From assembly GCA_900318585.1 (NCBI GenBank), contig ONKY01000085.1:1-35958 (forward strand): 35,958 bases of DNA, in the 5' to 3' direction. Made by a program: the position numbers and the translations under genes. The DNA comes from an uncultured Prevotellaceae bacterium. GTDB lineage: Bacteria; Bacteroidota; Bacteroidia; Bacteroidales; Bacteroidaceae. The notes beneath the pieces were generated by a model that saw only the letters and a list, made by a program, of their open reading frames with translations, made no database searches and had not been told where the DNA came from. This document shows, piece after piece, positions 1 to 7,816 of the stretch. How positions within the stretch are numbered: the first letter of the stretch is position 1; every line of letters starts with the position of its first letter.

Positions 1-917
1 CCAGCATCGGGGGTAAACGTAATCGTTGCGTTCGTACCCTCCACCACGCTAAACGTCTGGGACTTCCCGCGAACGTTTGTACTATTGTACGTCGCAGAGC
101 CATTGCCTGTTGCAGAAATTGTCAAGTCGTAATAATTTGGTGGAATTTGCTCGAACGTTACGGCAACGGTTGTATTTGCTGTAATATTACTAACCGTATA
201 TTGATTGTTGGAAACTGATACCGTCGCGTTATTCACCTTCACGCTCGCAATTCTGTAGCCAGCATCCGGAGTAAAGGTGATAGTTGCATTCGTGCCCTCC
301 ACCAAGCTAAATGTCTGGGACTTTCCGCGAACACTTGTACCATTGTACATCGCAGAACCATTGCCTGTTGCAGAGATAGTCAGATCATAATAGGTTGGCG
401 GAATCTGCTCAAACGTAACGGCCACAGTCGTATTGGCTGTGATGTTGCTAACCGTGTACTGGTTGTTGGTTACTGATACCGTTTCGTTATTAACCTTCAC
501 GCTTGCTATCCTACAGCCAGCATCAGGCGTAAACGTAATAGTTGCGTTCGTACCCTCGTTCACAGTAAACGACGTTGTCTTGCCTCGAATCGTCGTTCCG
601 TCATAAGATGCAGAGCCATTACCTGATGCTGTGATTGACAAAGTGTATGTTGTTGGAGGAATTGCTTCAAACTCTATGCTAACTGTAGTGTTTGCACCTA
701 TCTTACTTATTGTATATTGGTTGTTGGATACGCTCGAAGTGACATCTGTATTGTTAACCTTTACCCTTTTAATTTTATAACCATCATCAGGTGTAATAGT
801 TATCGAAATTGTTTCTCCTCCATTAACAGAGAAAGTGTATTTATCATTACGTATATTATTTCCCTCATATGAAACACTACCGTTACCGGATGATACAATC
901 GTAAAAGAATATTTTGA
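1..917 (-). repeat. Tandem 258-bp coding repeats (86-aa units) in the BspA-like gene
   Basis: Equivalent points in successive units fall at 3, 261, 519 and 783. The spacing is 258, 258 and 264 bp, so the oldest-looking unit carries two extra codons. The two units nearest the window edge are nearly identical at DNA level, and similarity falls off toward the LRR region. This gradient suggests recent unit duplication at the C-terminal side. The array continues beyond the left edge, so the copy number is unknown. Confidence 0.9.
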
Positions 918-1868
918 CAATTCTTCTTCAATTTTAACAAAATTATTATACCATCCTTTATATTGTTGATATTTACTCTTTGAACCATAAGGAACTAATA
1001 AAACAGAATGCTTTATTGGTTGACTATTATATCCTAGTGAATGAAAAACATATGAAGGTATTTCAAAAGGATCTTCGATTCGTGAAATAATTGTATCTGC
1101 TGCATAACAATTATAAAATGCATACTCTCCTATTGACTTGACAGATTTAGGAATAATAATAGAATTAAGTGATTCACACTGATGGAAAGCACTTCTCCCA
1201 ATTTCAGACAAATTTTGTGACAAAGTCACTGTTTTTAACTCTTTACAGTCCGCAAACGCACTCTGTCCAATTTTTTCAACAGAGTTGGGAATATTGAGAC
1301 TAGTTAGTTTACCACATCGTGAAAAAGCACTATTATTTATTGTCTTCAGAGAATTACCCAGTGTTACAGACTTTAAGCTTAAGCAATAGTCAAACGCTTC
1401 ATCGCCTATAGAGGTTACATTTCCCGGAATATCTATAGACTCAAGACTTTGACAATCACAAAAAGCCTGATTACCTATAGTAATTAGGGATGATGGTAAA
1501 ACAATTGACTTTATATCCCACAAAGATTTAAATGATTGGCTCCCTATAGTTCTAATTGTATTTGGCAGTGTAACAGATTTAATATTATGCCCACATCCAT
1601 AAAAAGCGACATCACCAATGGAGGTTACTTTATAATTAATTCCCAAATATGTTATTTCAGAAGGAATACTTATATCCCCACTGTATATATTTGTTCCATA
1701 TTTTTTATCTAGCTTTGACGTGACTTCGACTTCGTAACTTGTATTGGGCAACATATTAAAACATATGCCATCAACCTCAAAGTCGTAGGCAAACAGACTC
1801 ACGCAATGAAGAAAGAATACCAAGAATAGTATTCCATATTTCCCGAAATAATTTATGTTTCTTTTCAT
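1..1868 (-). CDS. BspA-like leucine-rich-repeat surface protein, partial (C-terminus outside window)
   Basis: An open frame of 622 codons starts at 1868 and runs off the left edge without a stop. Residues 1-27 form a signal peptide (MKRNINYFGKYGILFLVFF, then a small-residue cleavage region). Residues about 75-280 are LRR_5/BspA-type repeats with the recurring pattern of TSIGDxAFxxCxSLxSIxIP. A short linker leads, from about residue 315, into tandem repeats of about 86 residues built around FTPDAGYRIASVKVNN and ITANTTVAVTFEQIPP, like the bacterial surface 'divergent repeat' modules. Proteins of this class act as surface adhesins; the ligand is unknown. The LRR half is AT-rich while the repeat half is richer in GC, suggesting modules of different origin. 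It starts 34 nt after the DUF2971 gene and may be co-transcribed with it. The anchoring or secretion domain lies outside the window. Confidence 0.88.
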   Translation of the reverse strand, partial: MKRNINYFGKYGILFLVFFLHCVSLFAYDFEVDGICFNMLPNTSYEVEVTSKLDKKYGTNIYSGDISIPSEITYLGINYKVTSIGDVAFYGCGHNIKSVTLPNTIRTIGSQSFKSLWDIKSIVLPSSLITIGNQAFCDCQSLESIDIPGNVTSIGDEAFDYCLSLKSVTLGNSLKTINNSAFSRCGKLTSLNIPNSVEKIGQSAFADCKELKTVTLSQNLSEIGRSAFHQCESLNSIIIPKSVKSIGEYAFYNCYAADTIISRIEDPFEIPSYVFHSLGYNSQPIKHSVLLVPYGSKSKYQQYKGWYNNFVKIEEELSKYSFTIVSSGNGSVSYEGNNIRNDKYTFSVNGGETISITITPDDGYKIKRVKVNNTDVTSSVSNNQYTISKIGANTTVSIEFEAIPPTTYTLSITASGNGSASYDGTTIRGKTTSFTVNEGTNATITFTPDAGCRIASVKVNNETVSVTNNQYTVSNITANTTVAVTFEQIPPTYYDLTISATGNGSAMYNGTSVRGKSQTFSLVEGTNATITFTPDAGYRIASVKVNNATVSVSNNQYTVSNITANTTVAVTFEQIPPNYYDLTISATGNGSATYNSTNVRGKSQTFSVVEGTNATITFTPDA

Positions 1869-1902
1869 ACACCGATTGGTTTTCTATCAATTCACATTTA
1901 CA

Positions 1903-2859
1903 TTACTTTATCCTAAAAGGAATACGAGACTTCGTAACCTTTTTTTTACTAATAGTTATTTTACATCTATCTAGTTTATTTCTGATTCGTGGGATAAGTA
2001 CTTCATCATTGGAACAAGGCCCAACAATAATCTTTTTCAATGCTTCTACAGGAATAGTGAATTCAATATATGGAGGTCGGGGAGCCTTCCTATATAATTC
2101 ATACTCTGCTAAAGTCTTTTTGACATCAGCGAGGCATTTGGCTGGTTTACAAAAGTCTTTAATTTTTTCAGATTGCTGATAGAGTACCAATCTTACTTCT
2201 CTTTCATAGCTATAATCTTTGTATTTTATAAAAGGAGCAATACCTGAGCACAAATTTGCCAATTCTTTCATCTTTTCATCTATTGTAGGAGGATTTACTA
2301 CTTCCATTTCATAGTTCCTTAAATACAAACATTTATATAGAAAATCGAATACATCACGTAGATTTGTATTGTTTATTGAATTACCATAACCAACTTTTTC
2401 GATACACATGATCCTGTCAGAACATAATCCTTCAATACAATTATCGATAAGTATTTCAGTATCAAGTACAATACATACGCCTTTCCCTCCCTTACCATAC
2501 ATTGACCACATAGGTAAATAGTCAATTTTTTCCGAAAAACAAGTAACATAAGGAATGAGACCTAAATGTTGCATTTCTTTTTCTTCTTTTAAAATGTAGC
2601 TATTCTTACATTCTTCCTCTTTTGTTGCATCTTTATAAACTACCGAGAGTCGATATTCATTGGGAACGTTTTGTTCTATTTCATACCGGGTCATATATCT
2701 TTTTACAATTTTATGTCCTGCTTCCATCTCTGTTGGATCATTCATGTTGTAAATACTACTAGCGCGATATTTCAATCCCGCAGAATGTTGATCTTTGCAA
2801 TTCCTTAAGATTGCAAAGAGAGTGTCAACTCCCGTATAATGACAAACGTATCTTTTCAT
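1903..2859 (-). CDS. DUF2971 family protein
   Basis: The 318-residue protein has the DUF2971 hallmarks: an N-terminal HYTGVDTLFAILRN segment, a YRASSIYNMNDPTEM segment at about residues 50-65, and a central block near residues 105-130 (CFSEKIDYLPMWSMYGKGG followed by a GVCIVLD strand). There is no signal peptide, so it is cytoplasmic. The family's biochemical role is not settled; members often occur in accessory or defence-rich regions, and the AT-rich setting here fits that. The start is an ATG preceded by GAAGAAAACCA, a leader also seen before the BspA-like gene. A 137-bp gap separates it from the upstream DUF6169-like gene. I infer no substrate. Confidence 0.8.
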   Translation of the reverse strand: MKRYVCHYTGVDTLFAILRNCKDQHSAGLKYRASSIYNMNDPTEMEAGHKIVKRYMTRYEIEQNVPNEYRLSVVYKDATKEEECKNSYILKEEKEMQHLGLIPYVTCFSEKIDYLPMWSMYGKGGKGVCIVLDTEILIDNCIEGLCSDRIMCIEKVGYGNSINNTNLRDVFDFLYKCLYLRNYEMEVVNPPTIDEKMKELANLCSGIAPFIKYKDYSYEREVRLVLYQQSEKIKDFCKPAKCLADVKKTLAEYELYRKAPRPPYIEFTIPVEALKKIIVGPCSNDEVLIPRIRNKLDRCKITISKKKVTKSRIPFRIK

Positions 2860-2928
2860 GCTCTAACTGGTTTTCTTCCTATTATTATCTTTTTCGTTCA
2901 TCCATCCCGCCCTCTGAGCATAGTGACA

Positions 2929-2936
2929 CAAAAATA
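2929..2936 (-). promoter_or_regulatory. Possible -7 box for the DUF2971 gene
   Basis: The minus strand reads TATTTTTG, matching the Bacteroidota -7 consensus TAnnTTTG, about 70 nt before the DUF2971 start. No TTTG is found 19-21 nt upstream, so the promoter is incomplete or uses another -33 element. The rest of the 2860-2996 gap holds one half of a split inverted repeat (2919-2976). Confidence 0.35.
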
Positions 2937-2996
2937 TCCCAAGGAATCATCCCTGGAATATCAGAAGTATAAGAATAGGATATATATTAAGAGAGA

Positions 2997-3497
2997 CTAC
3001 TCGATAGGCTTCTTCAAGAATGCTGCCAATTCATCAAACCGCGCCAAGATCAGTTCAAGGTCTGGGTGCGTTTTTTCTACGATAATGGCTCCATAGTTTG
3101 CGTCATCGTCATCCATCACGTTCTCAATGGTACGAATTTCGTAGAGGTCACGGTGTTCGTAGGTGTTGAACCATCGTAGAAACAAATGGAAGCGATACTT
3201 CTGCATACCATCGCCAGTAGCACAGATATAGAGCAGCACACCACCGTTGGCAAGGAAGAACTCTTCAATAATGGCAAGGATGGTATCGCGCAACTTTCGG
3301 TCGTTAGGCGATGGTTTGTGATTTTTATTGTTAATATCGAAGGTGCACACCTCCATTTGAAGCATCTCAGTATTGACGCTCAAACCTATTTCGTAACTTA
3401 CTTCGTAATCTGTATCAAAAGCATAAACTCCATCCTTCACCTTCCATACATAATAGGGAGAATGGAGATTAAGTCGCTCTAGATCCAGTGTGTACAT
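2997..3497 (-). CDS. DUF6169-like hypothetical protein
   Basis: A 166-residue protein without signal peptide or membrane segment. It begins with a strand-rich half (YxFDTDYEVSYEIGLSV) and continues with a helix containing DRKLRDTILAIIEEFF and a core of LLYICATGDGMQKYRFHLF followed by RWF. I associate this pattern with the Bacteroidota family DUF6169, from memory. The function is unknown. It follows a 47-residue gene by 6 nt, and the two appear to form a two-gene transcription unit with their own promoter (3671-3702). The module is AT-rich and bounded by related sequence blocks in inverted orientation (2919-2976 and 3715-3740), which hints at acquisition as a cassette. Confidence 0.62.
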   Translation of the reverse strand: MYTLDLERLNLHSPYYVWKVKDGVYAFDTDYEVSYEIGLSVNTEMLQMEVCTFDINNKNHKPSPNDRKLRDTILAIIEEFFLANGGVLLYICATGDGMQKYRFHLFLRWFNTYEHRDLYEIRTIENVMDDDDANYGAIIVEKTHPDLELILARFDELAAFLKKPIE

Positions 3498-3503
3498 AAA
3501 GGC

Positions 3504-3647
3504 TTATACAGCAAACTCGTGTTCGATGACTCTTTTTTCCAAACGCTTGTCTGATTCCTCAAACCACTTACGCTGACGTGCCTGAAATGCACGCACAGCA
3601 GCAAGCATTTCTTCATTGGTACGGGGTACGAATCTCTTGTCCATCAT
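3504..3647 (-). CDS. Small (47-aa) conserved-type protein preceding the DUF6169-like gene
   Basis: The frame remains open up to 3701, but the promoter's -7 box lies at 3671-3678, so an upstream start is unlikely. The tandem ATG ATG at 3647/3644 is preceded by an AAAGGA ribosome-binding site about 5 nt away and is the better start. The product (MMDKRFVPRTNEEMLAAVRA, then a charged helix ending IEHEFAV) is predicted mostly helical and basic/acidic mixed, with no membrane segment. It may be a partner of the DUF6169-like protein encoded 6 nt downstream; that is inferred from position only. Confidence 0.6.
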   Translation of the reverse strand: MMDKRFVPRTNEEMLAAVRAFQARQRKWFEESDKRLEKRVIEHEFAV

Positions 3648-3670
3648 CTGTCCTTTCTTTAATCTTGGTG

Positions 3671-3702
3671 CAAAGATACGAAAAGAAATGGTAAGTACCA
3701 AA
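3671..3702 (-). promoter_or_regulatory. Bacteroidota-type promoter for the 47-aa/DUF6169 unit
   Basis: On the minus strand TTTG (3702-3699) is followed by exactly 20 nt and then TATCTTTG (3678-3671), a full match to the TTTG-N19-21-TAnnTTTG consensus. Transcription would begin near 3664, giving a leader of about 17 nt before the ATG at 3647. Confidence 0.8.
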
Positions 3703-3741
3703 TTTTGGAGGAGAATTCTTATACTTCCTGTGTCACTATGT

Positions 3742-3910
3742 CAAAGATCGCGCAAGCCGAATACAAAGCGAAAACTTGTTTTCAGGCTTTGTTGAGGCGC
3801 CGCCGATTTTCGAGACGTAGTCTCAAAGAGCACTCGAGCCGAATGCAGAGCCAAGCTTGCTTGGACTATGCTGAGGCGAAGTTGTTTTTCGAGGCGAAGC
3901 TTCAAAGATC
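3742..3910. repeat. Tandem two-unit hairpin repeat downstream of the FHA operon
   Basis: Two units of about 80 bp are delimited by CAAAGATC or CAAAGAGC at 3742, 3824 and 3903. Each unit holds two small inverted repeats in the same order. The first is GAAAACttGTTTTC (3770-3783) in unit 1 and CCAAGCttGCTTGG (3851-3864) in unit 2. The second is GAGACgtaGTCTC (3812-3824) in unit 1 and GAGGCgaaGCTTC (3891-3903) in unit 2. The stems differ by compensating changes, so the pairing rather than the sequence is kept. Open frames crossing it on the plus strand look fortuitous. I recall similar sequence recurring in Prevotella genomes, but cannot verify it here. Confidence 0.75.
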
Positions 3911-3924
3911 AAATGGGGCGGCTC

Positions 3925-3938
3925 CGACCTATAGGTCG
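3925..3938. repeat. 14-bp perfect palindrome over the stop codon of the 331-aa gene
   Basis: CGACCTATAGGTCG is a perfect palindrome. It contains the final codons and the TAG stop (3929-3931) of the upstream minus-strand gene. It abuts the tandem hairpin repeat and may mark that element's border or contribute to 3'-end structure. It has no adjacent U-run, so it is not a standard terminator. Confidence 0.6.
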
Positions 3939-4924
3939 AAGTCACCGAGGGTGAAGACATCGTTGGGATTGAGGCGCTGGCCGCGCTCCTTGTCGATGAA
4001 CTCCGGCTGCCAGGTGCGGACGTGGATCTGGGGAACGTCGGGGTTGCGGAAGTCCCACACCATGAACACATAGCCCTCGTCGCTGTAGCGGCTGCTGTTC
4101 CACTTCTGGCGGACGGTGACACCGTAGATGCCCCGAATGGTGGGATGCGAAACAATCATCACGTTGTCGAACGTCACCTTGATATAGCTGTTGGTCTTGA
4201 AAGTCTTCTCCAAGTTCTTCAGGTACTCCTGCTTGGTCTGCGGCGTATAGACGATCTGACGTCCGCCGTTGGGTCGCACCTCCGACTTACCCACCTTGAT
4301 GACCTTGCCTGTGATGATGAGGGCGTTGGGAGAGAACACCTGACGCAGGAACTTCAGGTCCTTCTGGTTGTAGGACGTGCGGAAGTGCTCCACGTAGTCG
4401 AGTATCATCATGCGGTCTTTCAGGTCGGTCACCTCATGGTGCTTCTCCTGCATCCACTGCTTGCGCAGGTTGGAATAGATCTCAGGATTGATGGTATAGT
4501 AGAAGCTGGTGATGATACCGCCCTCGTCGAAGCTGACGACAGCCTCCTGATAGCCTAACTCGCCGCCGTCCTTCGCGGCATTGACGATGAGGGGGATGCC
4601 GCGCACCTGATAGCCTGTGCGGGTGGTGAGGCAGCGCAACACGATCTCTTCCTCCTCGCAGCGGAAGTGGTCGTTTGCCCACAGGAGGTTCAGGTCCTGC
4701 TTGGCCTCCTTGGTGAGATAGATGTCGGGCAGGCTCAGCTTGTCCAGGTTGGATGCCTGCGAACGGTTGATCTCTGTCAGCACGGCGGAGACGGCGCGCT
4801 CCATCTGCTGCTTCAACGTCTGATTGTAGATGCCTTCATTGATAACCAGACGCACCTGATTGTACGCTGCACTATATGTCAGATGACAGATGATAAATGA
4901 TAGAATGAATAATATACGTTTCAT
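3929..4924 (-). CDS. Exported protein with C-terminal NTF2-like domain
   Basis: The 331-residue product begins with a signal peptide (MKRILFILSFIICHLTYSAA). Residues about 30-180 form an unrecognised alpha/beta region. Residues about 185-320 look like an NTF2/SnoaL-like cone: an opening helix DYVEHFRTSYNQKDLKFL, then strands including ALIITGK, IKVTFDNVMIVSHP, IYGVTVRQKWNSSRY and YVFMVWDF. Such domains can bind small ligands or serve as scaffolds; no catalytic residues can be assigned. It is the last gene of the FHA operon, 42 nt after the 269-residue gene, and its stop codon lies in a 14-bp palindrome. Periplasmic or lipid-free exported location is inferred from the signal peptide. Confidence 0.7.
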   Translation of the reverse strand: MKRILFILSFIICHLTYSAAYNQVRLVINEGIYNQTLKQQMERAVSAVLTEINRSQASNLDKLSLPDIYLTKEAKQDLNLLWANDHFRCEEEEIVLRCLTTRTGYQVRGIPLIVNAAKDGGELGYQEAVVSFDEGGIITSFYYTINPEIYSNLRKQWMQEKHHEVTDLKDRMMILDYVEHFRTSYNQKDLKFLRQVFSPNALIITGKVIKVGKSEVRPNGGRQIVYTPQTKQEYLKNLEKTFKTNSYIKVTFDNVMIVSHPTIRGIYGVTVRQKWNSSRYSDEGYVFMVWDFRNPDVPQIHVRTWQPEFIDKERGQRLNPNDVFTLGDFDL

Positions 4925-4966
4925 AACTGTTTTCTTTGTTAATTCTCAATTTTCAATTCTCAATTC
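4925..4966 (-). repeat. AATTG-rich intergenic spacer
   Basis: The 42-nt spacer between two co-directional genes is made of GAATTGA-like units (sense strand). The upstream gene's TGA stop lies in the first unit. Comparable spacers with different units occur at 12056-12091 and 29903-29933. No promoter or terminator was seen in it. Confidence 0.55.
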
Positions 4967-5776
4967 TCAATTGTTTACTTTAAACCAGATGGCACCGCAC
5001 CCATGATAGTTTTCGATGCTGTCAAGCTCACATGTCTTGAGGTTCAGGCGTTCCTCTCCTCCCTTTCCGAGCAGGGCCTTGATGTTGCCCGCCGGGTCGT
5101 AGACGATGAGGTAGCAGTCCTCGGGATTCTTGGCGGTGGCATACTTGCCATAGTCGATGATGTCGCCGCGCTGTTTCATGGGTTCCATGATCTTCTTCAG
5201 CTCGAAAAAGTACTTGGCTTTCTTCAGCCGTTCAATCACGCCGTTCTTCTTGCCTAAGAAGTTTTCCTTCAGGAGTTTGCGCAGTTTCTCGCTGACTAAG
5301 GTGTCGTTGGCTATAGAGTCAATGACTTCGACAGAGTCACGGAGTTGTAGAGAGTCTGCCGGAACGGATAGCTCAGGAACAACGGGCAGGTGACCGTCGT
5401 CGCAGTCAAGGGTCTCGTCCAACACGATGTTGAAGTCCTTGTAGAACGCCACCAGCTTCGTCTTCTTGACGTAGGCAAAGACGCGATACATGTCGGCACG
5501 GCGCACCATGATGGTGTCGATGAGCTTATTGATGTCCTTAGGCGACACGGTGATGCCTTCCTTCTTGTCAGCCCGGTCCTTGACCCAGTAGAGGATTTCC
5601 TGCTGCAGTTCGTCGTAAGCCTGCGAAGCAGCTCCCTCGGGGGTGGGCATCGTCATGTCGCTATACAGATATTCCTTGCTTTTCTTGATGCTGTTGATCT
5701 GTGTCTGACGCGTGTTCAGGGCGCTCACCGTCAGCACCATGCAAAGGAGTGCAATGATGATGGATAGTCGTTTCAT
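4967..5776 (-). CDS. Exported protein of unknown function (269 aa)
   Basis: I do not recognise the family. Residues 1-19 are a signal peptide (MKRLSIIIALLCMVLTVSA). Residues 25-110 are helical and rich in Lys and Asp/Glu. An acidic stretch (LDCDDGHLP, about residue 123) precedes a Ser/Asp/Val-rich linker. Residues 160-210 form a basic helical segment, and the C-terminal 60 residues are strand-like (CYLIVYDPAGNIKALLGKG and HGCGAIWFKV) with two cysteines that could pair. The start overlaps the stop of the 352-residue gene by 4 nt, implying translational coupling in the FHA operon. Confidence 0.62.
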   Translation of the reverse strand: MKRLSIIIALLCMVLTVSALNTRQTQINSIKKSKEYLYSDMTMPTPEGAASQAYDELQQEILYWVKDRADKKEGITVSPKDINKLIDTIMVRRADMYRVFAYVKKTKLVAFYKDFNIVLDETLDCDDGHLPVVPELSVPADSLQLRDSVEVIDSIANDTLVSEKLRKLLKENFLGKKNGVIERLKKAKYFFELKKIMEPMKQRGDIIDYGKYATAKNPEDCYLIVYDPAGNIKALLGKGGEERLNLKTCELDSIENYHGCGAIWFKVNN

Positions 5777-6831
5777 TTGCTGACGAAGGTTTTAGGGTTT
5801 GACTTCCTGTAGGTGGCAAACAGATTCAACACGTTGTGTGTCGGCACGTAGGGATAGAGGCGGGCCTCGATGACGCCGCTTCTGGCTTCAATGACTTCCG
5901 ACGGTATGCGGACGGTCAGCACGTGGTTGTAGTTCTCGGCCGTGTTGACAGCCATCACCACGCCCTCTACCTCGCTGTTGTCCGAGAGGTTCTCAAGGCC
6001 GAAGTAAAGCTCGCAGCCGTGCTGCTGGCAGAAAGCTACCCATTGCTTCAAGGGCACTTCAAAGACGGTCTTCTTGAAACCGTAGGACAGCTGGGTGATC
6101 TGAATCTGGAAGTCGCCTGCCGTCTGCAGGTTCAGCATCATGTTGGCAGCCGACTCTACGGGATGCCTGTCGCTGAGCACCAGCTTGTCGTCGGAGAGGT
6201 AGAGGCGGTTGGTGATGTCGTCCGTGAGATAGTGCTCTTTTCTGACGATGGGCTTCTCCGTTGGAATCAGAACCGTTGTGTTCCTAATGTCAGAAGCGAG
6301 GTTGTCCTCCGCCTCAATCTTGTTTTCACCGCTGATAAGCTCGTACTCCACAGGGAAAGAGACGGAGAGTAGCGTGGAGTCCTGACGACTCCAGGTGGCC
6401 TGATAGCGGTGTTTGTCGTAGCTGTAACTGAAGCCGTCGGTCGGCAGCAAGTTGCCAACAGATTCCAAGGTGCCAGTGATGAACTTGAACTGGTCGTCGC
6501 GAATCATGCTATTCATGCTCATTGACTGCGGCGGGTACTTCAGCTGCAGGAAGTAACGTTCCAGGAAATCGAAGACGGGTGTCTTTCCCTCCCGCTGCAT
6601 TTCCTCAGAGAACAGACAGAGGCCGATGTGGTCTACGGTCTGTGCCGTCTGGTGTACCGTCAGTCGGAGACCGTTTGCCGTCGGATAGCTATAGCCCTCC
6701 GGCAGTGCCTCCGTGTCGAGTGCCAGCACCTGTGCCAACCGTCCTAACTCCGCTGTGCGGAAGGTGGTCTTGGCAGAGGCTGACAAAACAGCCAGACATA
6801 TTACTATTATAAATAAGGTATATCGTTTCAT
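5773..6831 (-). CDS. Exported protein of unknown function (352 aa)
   Basis: I do not recognise the family. A clear signal peptide (MKRYTLFIIVICLAVLSASA) is followed by about 330 mostly strand-forming residues without membrane segments. Notable are an HQTAQTVDHIGLCLF segment near residue 60 and a FDFLERYFLQLKYPP segment near residue 88. The C-terminal third has alternating beta strands ending in a VLNLFATYRKSNP tail. The start overlaps the preceding zinc-ribbon/FHA gene by 4 nt and its own end overlaps the next gene by 4 nt. It is therefore an integral, coupled member of the operon and probably a periplasmic partner of the membrane FHA proteins (inference from position). Confidence 0.62.
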   Translation of the reverse strand: MKRYTLFIIVICLAVLSASAKTTFRTAELGRLAQVLALDTEALPEGYSYPTANGLRLTVHQTAQTVDHIGLCLFSEEMQREGKTPVFDFLERYFLQLKYPPQSMSMNSMIRDDQFKFITGTLESVGNLLPTDGFSYSYDKHRYQATWSRQDSTLLSVSFPVEYELISGENKIEAEDNLASDIRNTTVLIPTEKPIVRKEHYLTDDITNRLYLSDDKLVLSDRHPVESAANMMLNLQTAGDFQIQITQLSYGFKKTVFEVPLKQWVAFCQQHGCELYFGLENLSDNSEVEGVVMAVNTAENYNHVLTVRIPSEVIEARSGVIEARLYPYVPTHNVLNLFATYRKSNPKTFVSK

Positions 6832-7811
6832 TGATGATCAATTGACATTAATACTTGATAGGCAATGCTGTCGCCACGGTCAGCCTTTCGCTGAAGGGTG
6901 TTGATGACACGGACAAGGGTGTTGCGCGCCTCTGTCGAACCGTTGTCGGCAGCAAGACTGAGATACTTGATACCCCTGATGATACTGCTACTGCCAGAAC
7001 GGTGGACAAGCTTGTTGCCTAATTCATACTGGGCTTTCACATTGCCTTTCAAAGCCTGCTGCTCCAGCTGATATTCTGACTGGGGCTCAGGGGATTCAAC
7101 CACTTTTTCTGTGGTTTCCTTAACGGTGACGGTGGGGCTTGCCTCTGTTTTGGAGCTGGCTACTCGTTTCTGTGTCGTGTCTTTCACGATGCTGTCGGCG
7201 ATGGTTGTCTTCACAACGGGAGGTACACTTCCTTCTTTCTTTGAAGGCCAGAGCAACCAGACTAGCACCAAAGCTGCCAAGAGAGCAACGCTGGCAATGA
7301 CCCATTGCGGGATACGGACCTGCGGCTTGGGCTCTTGGGGAGGCTGCTTCTTTGGCGCTTCAGTTTGCGTCTCTTGTGCCTTGACTGCCTTCAGGGGCTG
7401 GCCATAGCACAGAACTGCATTACCAATCTTCAGCTCGTCACCTACTGCCAGAGCCACTTCGTCCTCCTTCCCCAACGGCTCGCCATTCACCCAAATGGAT
7501 TGCTTCTCGCTCAAAGCACGGACAAGACACTTGCTGCTGCCATCGTTCAGGCGGACAGCCTTGATTTCCAAAGCGTCGCAGGCCGGCAACGGTATCTGGT
7601 TGACACCCTTCTGCAAGTCAATGCGCATCTCACCATAGTACAGGGTGCCAAGCGACTTGGCAGGTGCCTGCGGCACCTCGTCCTCGAAGTTCACTGCTAA
7701 CTGCTTCTTGCAATGAGGACAGGTGATCCGCTTGACAGCCTCGTGCTTGGAGTTCCTGACATCCAAGATGATGCCACAGGAAGGGCACTGGATACGCAGT
7801 TGTTCTAACAT
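6828..7811 (-). CDS. Zinc-ribbon / FHA-like / TM / Sel1-repeat membrane protein
   Basis: The 327-residue protein has four parts. An N-terminal zinc ribbon has cysteine pairs C9-C12 and C31-C34 (CPSC and CPHC). Residues about 55-140 resemble an FHA sandwich, with the typical IWVNGEPLGKEDEVALAVGD turn near the end but without a clear GR...SxxH phosphothreonine-binding core. A Pro/Gln/Lys-rich linker leads to one membrane helix (about 169-188). The C-terminal region (about 245-300) has Sel1/TPR-like helices (NVKAQYELGNKL and GIKYLSLAADNGSTEA). By topology the zinc ribbon and FHA part would be cytoplasmic and the Sel1 part periplasmic. It may join cytoplasmic signals to the exported products encoded next to it; that is inference. 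Confidence 0.75.
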   Translation of the reverse strand: MLEQLRIQCPSCGIILDVRNSKHEAVKRITCPHCKKQLAVNFEDEVPQAPAKSLGTLYYGEMRIDLQKGVNQIPLPACDALEIKAVRLNDGSSKCLVRALSEKQSIWVNGEPLGKEDEVALAVGDELKIGNAVLCYGQPLKAVKAQETQTEAPKKQPPQEPKPQVRIPQWVIASVALLAALVLVWLLWPSKKEGSVPPVVKTTIADSIVKDTTQKRVASSKTEASPTVTVKETTEKVVESPEPQSEYQLEQQALKGNVKAQYELGNKLVHRSGSSSIIRGIKYLSLAADNGSTEARNTLVRVINTLQRKADRGDSIAYQVLMSIDHQ

Positions 7812-7816
7812 AGGGC

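Noticed and set aside
1-917. CRISPR-like array
   Set aside because: The repeats are 258 bp, coding and contiguous without spacers; they are protein repeats.
3705-4073. A 122-codon plus-strand frame
   Set aside because: It runs through the hairpin repeat and then antisense to the 331-residue gene; its composition follows those features and no promoter or ribosome site supports it.
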